Source: Paenibacillus sp. P25 (GTDB lineage: Bacteria > Bacillota > Bacilli > Paenibacillales > NBRC-103111). From it: 64,000 bases of DNA. Under the pieces are notes generated by a model. It ran no database searches, was not told the DNA's origin, and was given only the letters and a program-made list of their open reading frames with translations. The first letter of the stretch is position 1; every line of letters begins with the position of its first letter. This document shows, in pieces, positions 17,323 through 24,556 of the stretch. Where the stretch lies: positions 2,976,001-3,040,000 of the forward strand of contig CP085629.1 in assembly GCA_024704175.1 (NCBI GenBank). The letters run 5' to 3'. The translations under genes were made by a program, and so were the position numbers.

Positions 17323-17546
17323 CCCTTTTAGCTCCTCTCAATGAAAACGACCCATTAAGTCGGTAACCCTTGGGCAATAATAATCGATTTTTTCACTCCT
17401 ACCACCTCGCGGGACTGCCACGATATAGCGTTTATGCTTGGCATACCGTGTATCGAATTTGATTTGTCCATCCGACAGCTCTTTGGGCAAGAATGCTTTT
17501 GCATCCTGCCCAGCTCCGACCACGGCGTACACTGTTCCGGCCTTTT

Positions 17547-17554
17547 CCTTAATT
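17547..17554. repeat. Target site duplication, left copy
   Basis: CCTTAATT directly precedes the left terminal inverted repeat. The same 8 bases follow the right end at 19962-19969. Eight-base duplications are typical of ISL3-family insertion. Confidence 0.85.
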
Positions 17555-17579
17555 GGGTATTCGTAAAAGTGTATTGAAA
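17555..17579 (+). repeat. Left terminal inverted repeat of the IS
   Basis: It begins GGGTATTCGTAAAAGTGTAT and matches the complement of 19937-19961 at about 20 of 25 positions. It lies just past the stop codon of the transposase. Confidence 0.85.
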
Positions 17580-17584
17580 AAGGG

Positions 17585-18893
17585 TCATAACGACCCCTCT
17601 TCGATACGTTTGGTGAGGATTGAAATGTCCGCACCAAGGATGACGGTTTGCTCCTCATTCTCCTTAAACGAATTGCCCAACATGCTGTACATCAGTTCAA
17701 TTGATTTCTTGTAGTTGACTTTGGCTTTTTTGTGTAATCCTTCTGAATACAGCATTTTGGCTCTTAGAGCTTTGAAGGAGTAACCACGTCCCATACGGTT
17801 CACCACCCGTGTTAAGCCGTTTATGGATTCTGTATAGGCGTTTGTAACCCTATGCGTGAAGTAGTTATTGATCTCATGATGCCAGTTGCTATAAGCCTTC
17901 ATAATGTCGCTAAATGCCGATTTCATTCCATCTGGAATGGATGCTTGCCAAGCTATGTAACGCTCTTGTGCTTCCTTTGCGTCGGATGCATCCCATATCT
18001 CATAGAACGCTTCTTTAAGCTCGTAGGCTTGCTTGAGACGGGGAAATTAAGCGTCCAGGTCTCAAGGATCATCTGTTCCATTGGAGTTAAGTCCTTGCGG
18101 CGTTTGAGCATCAAGAATCGGTCATTCTTTAACTGCCTGCGTTGCTTTGCATCCAGTTCTTTGCGAATGTTCTTGCGGATCGTTTCGACTGCTTGATTAG
18201 CCATTCGAACGACATGAAACTTATCGACGACAATAACGGCATTGGGAAGCGTCTGGCGGACTGCATCGCGGTAAGGTTGCCACATATCCATCGTGACGAT
18301 TTCAACGCCTACGCGGTCAGGCAGACGGCTTAGATAACGTATTACGGTTTCCTTATTGCGATCAACCAAAAGATCAACAAGGACGTTCTCTTCGACATTG
18401 GCGATAACGCATCGGGGTTTACCAAGGATGTGTATTTCATCGATACCCATCCATCGAGGCGTAACAAACGTATGAGAACTTTCAAGATACTCAATATGCT
18501 TATTAAAGATGTTCCTTACTGTGCCTTCGCTTATTCCAAGTTCATCTGCAATGCTGGTGAATGTACGCCTTAACGATTGCTCTTGAACATACTCGGTAAA
18601 GCGGACGGTGCACATGTGGTCGTCATCAATATCCCAAAGTATCTCACGGAACGTCGATCCGCAGTCTTTGCACAAATAACGCTGGCGGTTAATGATGATG
18701 CCGACACGCTTGCCATGAATCGGCAAGTCCATGAACAACTGGCGTTTGGTTCCGAATTTTGAGAGTTTGGCTTCCAAAGAACCGCAATTGGGGCAGAAGT
18801 CAGGGGGTTCGCAACCTCTGCCCATATTTCGTAGCCATGATCTTTTAGCTCTGTTTTGGTGACTTTCAGTGAAGGGAGATTTAGTATGTTCAA
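17585..18893 (-). CDS. ISL3-family transposase (two frameshifts, 18040 and 18803)
   Basis: TTG 18893 starts MNILNLPSLKVTKTELKDHG. A C-x2-C zinc finger (DFCPNCGS ... YLCKDCGSTF), a helix-turn-helix (FTSIADELGISEGTVRNIFN) and a DDE core (MGIDEIHILGKPRCVIANVE; VTMDMWQPYRDAV; DKFHVVRMANQAV; final NAYTESINGLTRVVNRMGRG with the catalytic Glu) follow. Restoring one G/C in the 5-base run at 18803-18807 and one in the 4-base run at 18040-18043 gives one protein of about 435 residues, normal for ISL3. If the breaks are real the element is immobile. Confidence 0.85.
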
Positions 18894-18908
18894 CTTTTTG
18901 TCCCACCA

Positions 18909-19843
18909 TTAAATAGCAAGAGTAGTTTGTTTGCCAAACCATCCTGATTGACTGTCAAGAATCAATTCTTTGTGTAAATCAATGCATGTTTTTTCGATTT
19001 CTGACCATGGCTTACCTTCAAGTCGAGAAGCTAAACTTTGAGCAGAAGTACCGAAGCACACATCATGTTCGGACTGATACTTAACGATATACTTTTCGAT
19101 GTGGGTTACTGATGGATTGTCCATCCACAAATTCATGTCAAAACGTCGTTGTATTGCAGGGTCTATTACATCAAGCATGTTTGTGGCGGCTATCAATACA
19201 CATGTATCAGGCAACCGATCAATATTAGTAAGCAAAGTAGTCACGATATTGTTGTATTCTTTTCCGCGCTTTCAGCACCCTTATTGCGTTGCGAACCAAT
19301 TGCGTCGAATTCATCGATGAAAAGTAAGCAATCGTTCATCATGGCATATTCAAAGATTTTACCTATATTCTGACTGCTTACACCCATGTGGGAATCAATT
19401 AAACTATGCATCTTCACGGAAACAAGCTGCAAATCTAATTCATTAGCTAATGCTGATGCAAGACTTGTTTTGCCATTCCCTGGAGGGCCTGCAAGCAATA
19501 TAGACTTTCGAACAGGAAGTCCTGCTTCATGGATGACATCATAATGTTGACGCTCACGAAGAAAGATGTCTATTCCAGATTTGATCTCATCATCAAGGTA
19601 AATATCCGACAATTTACGAAGATTCGCTACTGGCCAAACAAGGTTCTTAATGCTGTGCGGTAACTCCACCATTTGAAGTACGTTCGGCCAACTACGAAGT
19701 GCATATTCCAATTTTGCTGCGGAACCATCTCTATTTGCGTTTCGTTCATGTGCAATCATTTGTTCAACAAGTCTTCTCATTGTTGAATAATCCTTAGCTC
19801 CTATCACTTTGACAAGGGCTGCAACCGATTCAATTTTAGGCAT
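18909..19843 (-). CDS. AAA+ ATPase carried by the ISL3-like element (frameshift near 19260)
   Basis: The protein (about 311 residues after correction) has an N-terminal helical domain and one AAA module: Walker A ILLAGPPGNGKTSLASALAN, Walker B NDCLLFIDEFDAIGSQRN, sensor 1 VLIAATNMLDVID and an arginine-finger-like PAIQRRFDM. This is the classic AAA/FtsH-spastin-like subgroup. It is upstream of the transposase in the same element and probably co-transcribed. It might assist transposition, as IstB does for IS21, or be a passenger gene. No partner protease gene is seen inside the element. Confidence 0.75.
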
Positions 19844-19936
19844 TATTTTTCATCTCCTTTTTCTCTTATTTTACCAAGTGTTGGATGTGATTTCAACACA
19901 CTTTTACGATTTTTGATAATTTGAACAAAGTATCTA

Positions 19937-19961
19937 TTTCAACACAGTTTTACGAAGAGCC
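19937..19961 (-). repeat. Right terminal inverted repeat of the IS
   Basis: On the minus strand it reads GGCTCTTCGTAAAACTGTGT and continues TGAAA. It is followed outward by the second target copy CCTTAATT (19962-19969). A related internal copy lies at 19893-19911, probably an extra transposase binding site. Confidence 0.85.
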
Positions 19962-20058
19962 CCTTAATTCTGCCCTGTGACTGACTAACCCATTTAACTC
20001 TTGACCCTACCGTGATTATTTCATTCATCTAGCAAAACCCTCCCATGTTCCTCAATAT

Positions 20059-20259
20059 TCAGTCCTGTCCGTCAATTTCTTCGACTTCCATCCGATCAAT
20101 TTCGGGGCTATCGACATTACGCGCACATTGATGACAAACCGATACATACGCCTTGTCGCTTTCCCATGCCATTTGTTCAGCTTCCTCTTTTGATTCAGCT
20201 TCAAATTCACCCATATACTTTGTTGCCGTAACAACAGCATAAACTCGATATTTTGGCAT
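20059..20259 (-). CDS. Small phage protein (DpnD/PcfM-like pattern)
   Basis: The 66-residue product begins MPKYRVYAVVTATKYMGEF and continues ESKEEAEQMAWESD, a short beta-strand plus helix pattern reminiscent of DpnD/PcfM-like domains. It ends with an acidic MEVEEIDGQD. A GGAGGAATAG site precedes ATG 20259. It has a Cys pair CHQC that may bind a metal. Function unknown. Confidence 0.55.
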   Translation of the reverse strand: MPKYRVYAVVTATKYMGEFEAESKEEAEQMAWESDKAYVSVCHQCARNVDSPEIDRMEVEEIDGQD

Positions 20260-20411
20260 TTTCTATTCCTCCCTATGTCCATTGATATTCAAAATGTGGG
20301 TATTGAACTTTCGAGGTGAAAATAGTGGGATTAGCCACTAAAAATCACCCTCCTTCAAAATTTCATTTCGTGTGGGGAACATGGTTACTGGTGAACTTTC
20401 AAGGTTACGAA

Positions 20412-20861
20412 CTACATCGCAATCAAAGTGTTTGTCTTTGCTGTTCCTCCAAAAATGACTACTGCACTCGGAAATGGAGCACTATCTTTTGCGTCACCAA
20501 ATTTTAAGCGACCTCTTACGAGTCTGATTTCGCCTTTCATGCAGTAGTCGTGCCACCATTTTGTGTCCGTCCTTGCTGGAAGCAAACAAACTACAGTCGC
20601 TCCGTTCAGGGACGCTTCGTAAGCTTTCTGAACCCACTTGCCTATCTGCCTACCATAAGGAGGATTCATCCAGCACACGCCTCTCCAGTCTTGTTGAAGC
20701 CCATCCGTATCAGGTGAGTAATAATTCTCACATTTCGCATTTTCGGGTAAGGCACATACATCTGTGTTAAAATTGAACTCGGCATGAAGTTTATCGAAGA
20801 AGTCCTGCGGCGTTGCCCATAAGTCTGTTGCGGATGAAAACATCCCTTCGTTAATGCTCAT
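20412..20861 (-). CDS. Phage DNA N-6-adenine methyltransferase (Dam-like)
   Basis: The 149-residue protein matches the phage Dam family (PF05869 type): WATPQDFFDKLHAEFNFNTD at the N terminus, CENYYSPDTDGLQQDW, catalytic NPPY in CWMNPPYGRQIGKWVQKAY, and VVCLLPARTDTKWWHDYC. It would methylate adenine in phage DNA, for protection from host restriction or regulation. It sits with the cytosine methylase gene in the same operon. Confidence 0.85.
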   Translation of the reverse strand: MSINEGMFSSATDLWATPQDFFDKLHAEFNFNTDVCALPENAKCENYYSPDTDGLQQDWRGVCWMNPPYGRQIGKWVQKAYEASLNGATVVCLLPARTDTKWWHDYCMKGEIRLVRGRLKFGDAKDSAPFPSAVVIFGGTAKTNTLIAM

Positions 20862-20932
20862 TCAATCGCTCCTTTTTCACCTTGATTGTTCAAGAAAGTT
20901 TTGCATTGATAATCTATTGATTGGTGATAGTT

Positions 20933-21379
20933 TCACCCTGATAGTTGCATACCCCAAAATGTTTCATTTAATAGCTCATGCCACTCAGGAAAGGGTGGGA
21001 GCTTGGCGTCATATTTCTTCTGTAGCTGCTTTTCCCCGTATCCCAAGAACCACAGCGTTTCACGTACTCGCTCGATCGTGTATTGGATGATTTTCCGATA
21101 TCCCGCATCGTTTGGGCGCCATTTGCGGATCAGTTCTATGTCAACCGGCTGCCCAGTGCGGTACATTTCATTGTAGATATCGTGTTCGGATAGTTTGGCA
21201 AGAAACAAGGCCGTTTTTTCTTCAGTGAATCTGAATTCCTTCCGGATAAACGGCGCGAGCGTGCCCGATACGATCCGGTCATAGATGAAAGTAACAACCT
21301 GGTCCATAAGGTCAAGGCGCTTTTGCTCTCGCCGCTCTACCCTCCGCTTTTGCTTGGCCCTCTCTTTATAGCTTTTCAC
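20933..21379 (-). CDS. Phage protein of unknown function, basic helical
   Basis: The likely start is GTG 21379, whose GTGA overlaps the stop of the 29-residue membrane peptide; the frame is open further upstream. The protein is basic and helical: SYKERAKQKRRVERREQKRL then DLMDQVVTFIYDRI and TIERVRETLWFLGYGEKQLQ. No family was recognised. It lies between the Dcm and Dam genes. Confidence 0.5.
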   Translation of the reverse strand: MKSYKERAKQKRRVERREQKRLDLMDQVVTFIYDRIVSGTLAPFIRKEFRFTEEKTALFLAKLSEHDIYNEMYRTGQPVDIELIRKWRPNDAGYRKIIQYTIERVRETLWFLGYGEKQLQKKYDAKLPPFPEWHELLNETFWGMQLSG

Positions 21380-21465
21380 CGGTGCTCCACCCACCATAAT
21401 AGGACGATCACCCAAACCGGCGCGGAGAGGAGTATACCAACGGTAAGGCCTTGGAAGAATTTCAC
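21376..21465 (-). CDS. 29-aa hydrophobic peptide between Dcm and the next gene
   Basis: GTG 21465 overlaps the Dcm stop (GAGTGA) and its own TGA overlaps the next start (GTGA). The peptide has one membrane segment, LTVGILLSAPVWVIVLLWWV. The two exact 4-base overlaps suggest it is translated. Function unknown. Confidence 0.45.
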   Translation of the reverse strand: MKFFQGLTVGILLSAPVWVIVLLWWVEHR

Positions 21466-22706
21466 TCCAGAAACCCGCCTTTCTGCGAGTGCTCGTGCAG
21501 AACCTTGATGCCGTACAGAACAGGCAACGCCTGAAGTGGGTCTACGGCGTTCCCTAATGCCTTTAAGCGTGAAACCCGATCCTTGACCCCTTCTGCCACC
21601 CGCGGGGGTTCCCAATCGTACTGCTCCTGCCCCATTAGCGCAGGTCGCGGGTAGGAAGCGATAAAGTTGATAAGTGCATCCAGCGGGTTCATTCCAAAGC
21701 CGTCCAGCCAGTCGGAAAGTTCATAAGGGCTTCCACCCACTCCGGGTTGAGCTGGCCGCTCTGCCCTTCTCGGATCAATGCTCCCGGCACCGTATCCCGT
21801 TCGGCTTGCGAAGACGGCGGCGTCGCGTTCTTCGCATCCTGTGCCGCCGGGGTAAGCCACAACCGCACGGCACCCGGTAGCCCGTGTCTCGGATCGCTCG
21901 ATACGTTCCCGCGTTTCTCCGCATCGTTCGCCCTCGGTGTAGGCCAAAGTTTCACGGCATCGTTCAGGCCTTGACTCCAGCCCTGTTCGCCTTTCCTTAT
22001 TGCCCTCGGCCCGTTTGGATCGTCCCCACTGCGATAATCTCTCGCCTGCGGTGTCGGCCAAAATCCTTTCTTCCAATTGGCTATATCGGTCCGCAGGCTC
22101 TTCCCCTGCCCGCCGCCGTGGCTCCCCACGGCGTCCGCAGCACTCGGTGTTCCCCAGAATGATAATCCGGTATCGTCGGTGCGAGGCACCGACACCGCAA
22201 GCTGGTATAATAATTGGGATGGATCGATACCCGATTGCTTCAAAGTCTTTCCGGATTGTTTCGATGACCATTTCTGCTTGTTCGCAAATTGTTGTTTCGT
22301 CTTCCATGACAAATTCCCAATCGGACTGAGCCATACTGACGAGTCCATCAACATTTTCAGCAAGTACCCAAGAGGGTCGGACTTCGTCAATGACTCGGCA
22401 CATTTCCGGCCAAAGGTAGCGGTCGTCTCGCGTTCCCTCTCGCTTCCCCGCATTGCTAAAAGGTTGACAGGGGAAACCACCTGTAATGAGGTCGATTCGG
22501 TTCTCATCTGACATCACTCCCGTCTCTATCAAAAGCTTTCGATTGATTTTAAATACGTCGTCAAATATAGGCACCCTGGGCCAGTGCTTACCGAGAACCT
22601 TCTGGCAGTAAGGCTCCCTTTCGCAGAAAGCAACGGTACTGATGCCAACCCAGTCACCCGCCAAGTCGATCCCGCCTATGCCCGAGAAAAGTGATAATGC
22701 TCTCAC
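21462..22706 (-). CDS. DNA cytosine-5 methyltransferase (Dcm-like)
   Basis: The 414-residue enzyme has the C5-methylase motifs: I LSLFSGIGGIDLAG, IV GGFPCQPFSNAGKREG with the catalytic Cys, VI WVLAENVDGLV, VIII SHRRYRIIILG, and a C-terminal X-like VKDRVSRLKALGNAVDPLQA. The middle (residues about 190-330) is a low-complexity variable region rich in Glu, Arg, Gly and Thr (AYTEGERCGETRERIE). This same DNA encodes a second long frame. The enzyme would protect phage DNA by 5-methylcytosine. Confidence 0.85.
   Translation of the reverse strand: MRALSLFSGIGGIDLAGDWVGISTVAFCEREPYCQKVLGKHWPRVPIFDDVFKINRKLLIETGVMSDENRIDLITGGFPCQPFSNAGKREGTRDDRYLWPEMCRVIDEVRPSWVLAENVDGLVSMAQSDWEFVMEDETTICEQAEMVIETIRKDFEAIGYRSIPIIIPACGVGASHRRYRIIILGNTECCGRRGEPRRRAGEEPADRYSQLEERILADTAGERLSQWGRSKRAEGNKERRTGLESRPERCRETLAYTEGERCGETRERIERSETRATGCRAVVAYPGGTGCEERDAAVFASRTGYGAGSIDPRRAERPAQPGVGGSPYELSDWLDGFGMNPLDALINFIASYPRPALMGQEQYDWEPPRVAEGVKDRVSRLKALGNAVDPLQALPVLYGIKVLHEHSQKGGFLE
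21689..22507 (-). CDS. Overprinted ORF in another frame of the dcm gene, phage-conserved pattern
   Basis: A 272-codon frame lies wholly inside the dcm gene on the same strand. It shows LLYQLAVSVPRTDDTGLSFW, GTPSAADAVGSHGGGQGKS, repeated FWPTPQARDYRSG / LWPTPRANDAEKRGN / LWLTPAAQDAKN units and LNPEWVEALMNFPTGWTALE. From memory, this W-x-TP-x-A-x-D repeat followed by LNPxWVExLMxFPxGWT recurs in many phages beside or inside cytosine methylase genes. Both frames may therefore be used. The start codon is uncertain; ATG 22507 is the first available. Confidence 0.55.
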   Translation of the reverse strand: MRTESTSLQVVSPVNLLAMRGSERERETTATFGRKCAESLTKSDPLGYLLKMLMDSSVWLSPIGNLSWKTKQQFANKQKWSSKQSGKTLKQSGIDPSQLLYQLAVSVPRTDDTGLSFWGTPSAADAVGSHGGGQGKSLRTDIANWKKGFWPTPQARDYRSGDDPNGPRAIRKGEQGWSQGLNDAVKLWPTPRANDAEKRGNVSSDPRHGLPGAVRLWLTPAAQDAKNATPPSSQAERDTVPGALIREGQSGQLNPEWVEALMNFPTGWTALE

Positions 22707-22711
22707 CCGTT

Positions 22712-23461
22712 CTACACCCCTATCCCCTGATAGGTTTTTAGCTTAGTTCTAACTGCACGGATGGTTTTCATAACGAGCCCTTGTGATCGGCCAATTTCGG
22801 TGGCTATCTGGTGCTGTGATCTTCCGGCTAATCGCCTTATTACGACATACCTTTCCCTCTCGGTCAGAGTCCCAAGAAACTCCCTTACGAATAAGGCTGA
22901 ATAGTCTGCATCAGATTTGAACGAATCGAGAATTGACGTTTCCTTATCTTCGCCAATACGGAAAGGAACATCGACGGAAAAGATAGAGCTAGTTTCGACA
23001 GTATATTTTTGCGCTAGGGAAGCGCCCTTTACGGTGCAGTCGAGCTGCTCAGCGATCTCTACTGGCGTACGGTCTATAAGTCCCATTCGCGTAATAGCCT
23101 TCGAGAGCTTTACGGTATCCCTGGATGCCTTTACGGGTGGGGCTTTATCTCGGATAAACCTTTGAATCGCACCCCGTATCATCGGCGTTGCATAGGTCGA
23201 GAATCGATTTACGTTATTAAATTTGGTCGGATCATATTGGTCGAAAGCTTTAAGGAGGCCAATCGTGCCTTCGCTTATTAGGTCCTCAAGACTGATATGC
23301 GCGTAGAATTCAGCAATGATTCGATATTTATTAGCTATCTTGCGGACCAGGCCCATATTAGCAAGAATAACCTCATCCTTACTGCCTAAATGCGGGTTGT
23401 ACTCTCGGAGCATAAGAGACCTATGCTTACCATTTCCAGTTTTCAAAGCCTGTTCGTTCAT
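22712..23461 (-). CDS. Phage-encoded sigma-70 family factor
   Basis: ATG 23461 overlaps the stop of the PAPS-reductase-like gene. Region 2 is clear: ANMGLVRKIANKYR, ISLEDLISEGTIGLLKAFDQ, FSTYATPMIRGAIQRFIRD. Region 3 is reduced, and region 4 is LTERERYVVIRRLAGRSQHQ followed by IATEIGRSQGLVMKTIRAVR. The size (about 250 residues) resembles SigF/SigB-type factors. It may direct RNA polymerase to phage middle or late promoters. The upstream GTG at 23470 is an alternative start. Confidence 0.8.
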   Translation of the reverse strand: MNEQALKTGNGKHRSLMLREYNPHLGSKDEVILANMGLVRKIANKYRIIAEFYAHISLEDLISEGTIGLLKAFDQYDPTKFNNVNRFSTYATPMIRGAIQRFIRDKAPPVKASRDTVKLSKAITRMGLIDRTPVEIAEQLDCTVKGASLAQKYTVETSSIFSVDVPFRIGEDKETSILDSFKSDADYSALFVREFLGTLTERERYVVIRRLAGRSQHQIATEIGRSQGLVMKTIRAVRTKLKTYQGIGV

Positions 23462-24294
23462 AACCCGCACATCCCCTCACACTCATCGTCAAAACGATCA
23501 ACGCCATCTTTAACGACTGCACTGAAGTCTATCTCTTTAAGAGGCTTGCAGGATCGATGAAGAAAGGCCGCACCGCGGAATCTAGTAATCCCAGTACGAA
23601 TAAACTCATCAAATTTTACAGCCTCTTCAAATTCCTCCGGGTTATTAGCCTTCATGGTCGCCCAATACGCATCATCATGATAGGGGCATCCTATACAACT
23701 ACTTTTTGGAGGAGTGCCAAGCCCATTACGCTCAACGTATTCAATACAGTTAATCCGATCCGCGTCGACAATATCGATGAGGGGGTGTTCAGCGATCTGC
23801 CATGGCAGGCGGGATGGCTTGACTCTCCGTATTTCGTCTGTGCTTATCCCCTTCCATAGGTGGACGATCTCTTTTACGCGCTGTCTTGGTTTGTATCCGA
23901 GCAGTTCCCGTATCTTCTTGTTTACGGGCTCGATCTTATACTCTTTAGTGCATTGCCGTCTCGCCATTCCTTCGCGCCCACCAGTTTCACTTTTGATATA
24001 AAAGGGCATGGAGGCGAACCGCGATCTTTCCGTTACATCAGTTCGGATATTCCCGGCGCTCGCCAGTACAATCTCTTTCCCGTCGAATGCTTGGATGTGT
24101 TCGTTGATATGCCTTAGCCAATCGTACACGCGCTTAGGTTCCCATCCTGTGTCCGAGAAAATTATATAGTCCGGGATAACGCCGTTTATTTCCCCGTTGA
24201 GAGCCATGAAAAGCAAAGCCGTGGATTGCGTTCCGGCCCCGAAGCTGAGAACATGTACATGCTTCTTTCCGTCTTCGTAATTTTTCTGTATCAT
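23458..24294 (-). CDS. Phage PAPS-reductase-like (adenine alpha-hydrolase) protein
   Basis: The 278-residue protein has the pyrophosphatase P-loop VLSFGAGTQSTALLFMAL at about residues 15-32. It also has DYIIFSDTGWEPKRVYDWLR, a RRQCTKEYKIEPVNKKIREL segment, and a C-terminal CIGCPYHDDAYWATMKANNP cysteine motif. These are features of the phage 'phosphoadenosine phosphosulfate reductase' group, relatives of DndC/TilS-like enzymes. The substrate is unknown; nucleotide or DNA modification is a reasonable guess because methylase genes follow. Confidence 0.75.
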   Translation of the reverse strand: MIQKNYEDGKKHVHVLSFGAGTQSTALLFMALNGEINGVIPDYIIFSDTGWEPKRVYDWLRHINEHIQAFDGKEIVLASAGNIRTDVTERSRFASMPFYIKSETGGREGMARRQCTKEYKIEPVNKKIRELLGYKPRQRVKEIVHLWKGISTDEIRRVKPSRLPWQIAEHPLIDIVDADRINCIEYVERNGLGTPPKSSCIGCPYHDDAYWATMKANNPEEFEEAVKFDEFIRTGITRFRGAAFLHRSCKPLKEIDFSAVVKDGVDRFDDECEGMCGL

Positions 24295-24295
24295 A

Positions 24296-24550
24296 TTAGG
24301 CCTTCCCCCTAAACCTGCTTATAAAGCTCCACCAACGGCATTTTAATTCCTCAAGCCTGGTTACTGGCTCTTGATAATATCCGTAGGCCCAGTAATTCAT
24401 ATAGGCACCACACCGGGCACACACGATCTCGATTTCACAGACCGTGTAATCGATCCTATCCCGGATAATCTCTTTCGTTTCCCGGCCTCGGCATTTCGAA
24501 CAAGAAAGCTCGTTCCATTTGTGGAATAGTCGTTTGATATATCGAATCAT
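24296..24550 (-). CDS. Small zinc-ribbon phage protein
   Basis: The 84-residue product has two Cys pairs: ELSCSKCRGRETKE and EIVCARCGAYMNYW, a zinc ribbon. It ends SFISRFRGKA one base before the next start. The function is unknown; it may be a nucleic-acid-binding accessory to the replication genes around it. Confidence 0.6.
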   Translation of the reverse strand: MIRYIKRLFHKWNELSCSKCRGRETKEIIRDRIDYTVCEIEIVCARCGAYMNYWAYGYYQEPVTRLEELKCRWWSFISRFRGKA

Positions 24551-24556
24551 TGGCGA

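Larger units (their letters stand above)
17555..19961 (-). mobile_element. ISL3-like insertion sequence carrying an AAA+ ATPase (2407 bp)
   Basis: The ends are near-perfect inverted repeats of about 25 bp: left GGGTATTCGTAAAAGTGTAT, right (complement) GGCTCTTCGTAAAACTGTGT. They are flanked by the 8-bp duplication CCTTAATT. The right end holds a second internal copy of the motif at 19893-19911 (TTCAACACACTTTTACGA). The element contains two genes in one direction: an AAA+ ATPase then an ISL3-type transposase, 15 bp apart. Its base composition is more AT-rich than the surrounding prophage, indicating recent arrival. Confidence 0.9.
17338..20028 (-). pseudogene. Small phage gene split by the ISL3-like element
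   Basis: Joining bases 20028-19962 to 17546-17338, removing one target copy, gives a continuous 91-residue frame starting MNEIITVGSRVKWVSQSQGR and continuing IKEKAGTVYAVVGAG to a stop at 17338. ATG 20028 has GGAGGG upstream. The product looks like a small beta-barrel (SH3-like pattern: VGSRVKW, GTVYAVV). The insertion breaks it after about 21 codons, so it is presumably inactive in this lysogen. Function unknown. Confidence 0.75.

Noticed and set aside
18909..19843. AAA ATPase as part of a two-gene defence system with a protease partner
   Set aside because: No subtilisin-like or other partner gene lies beside it; the terminal repeats enclose only the ATPase and transposase, so a mobile-element role is simpler.
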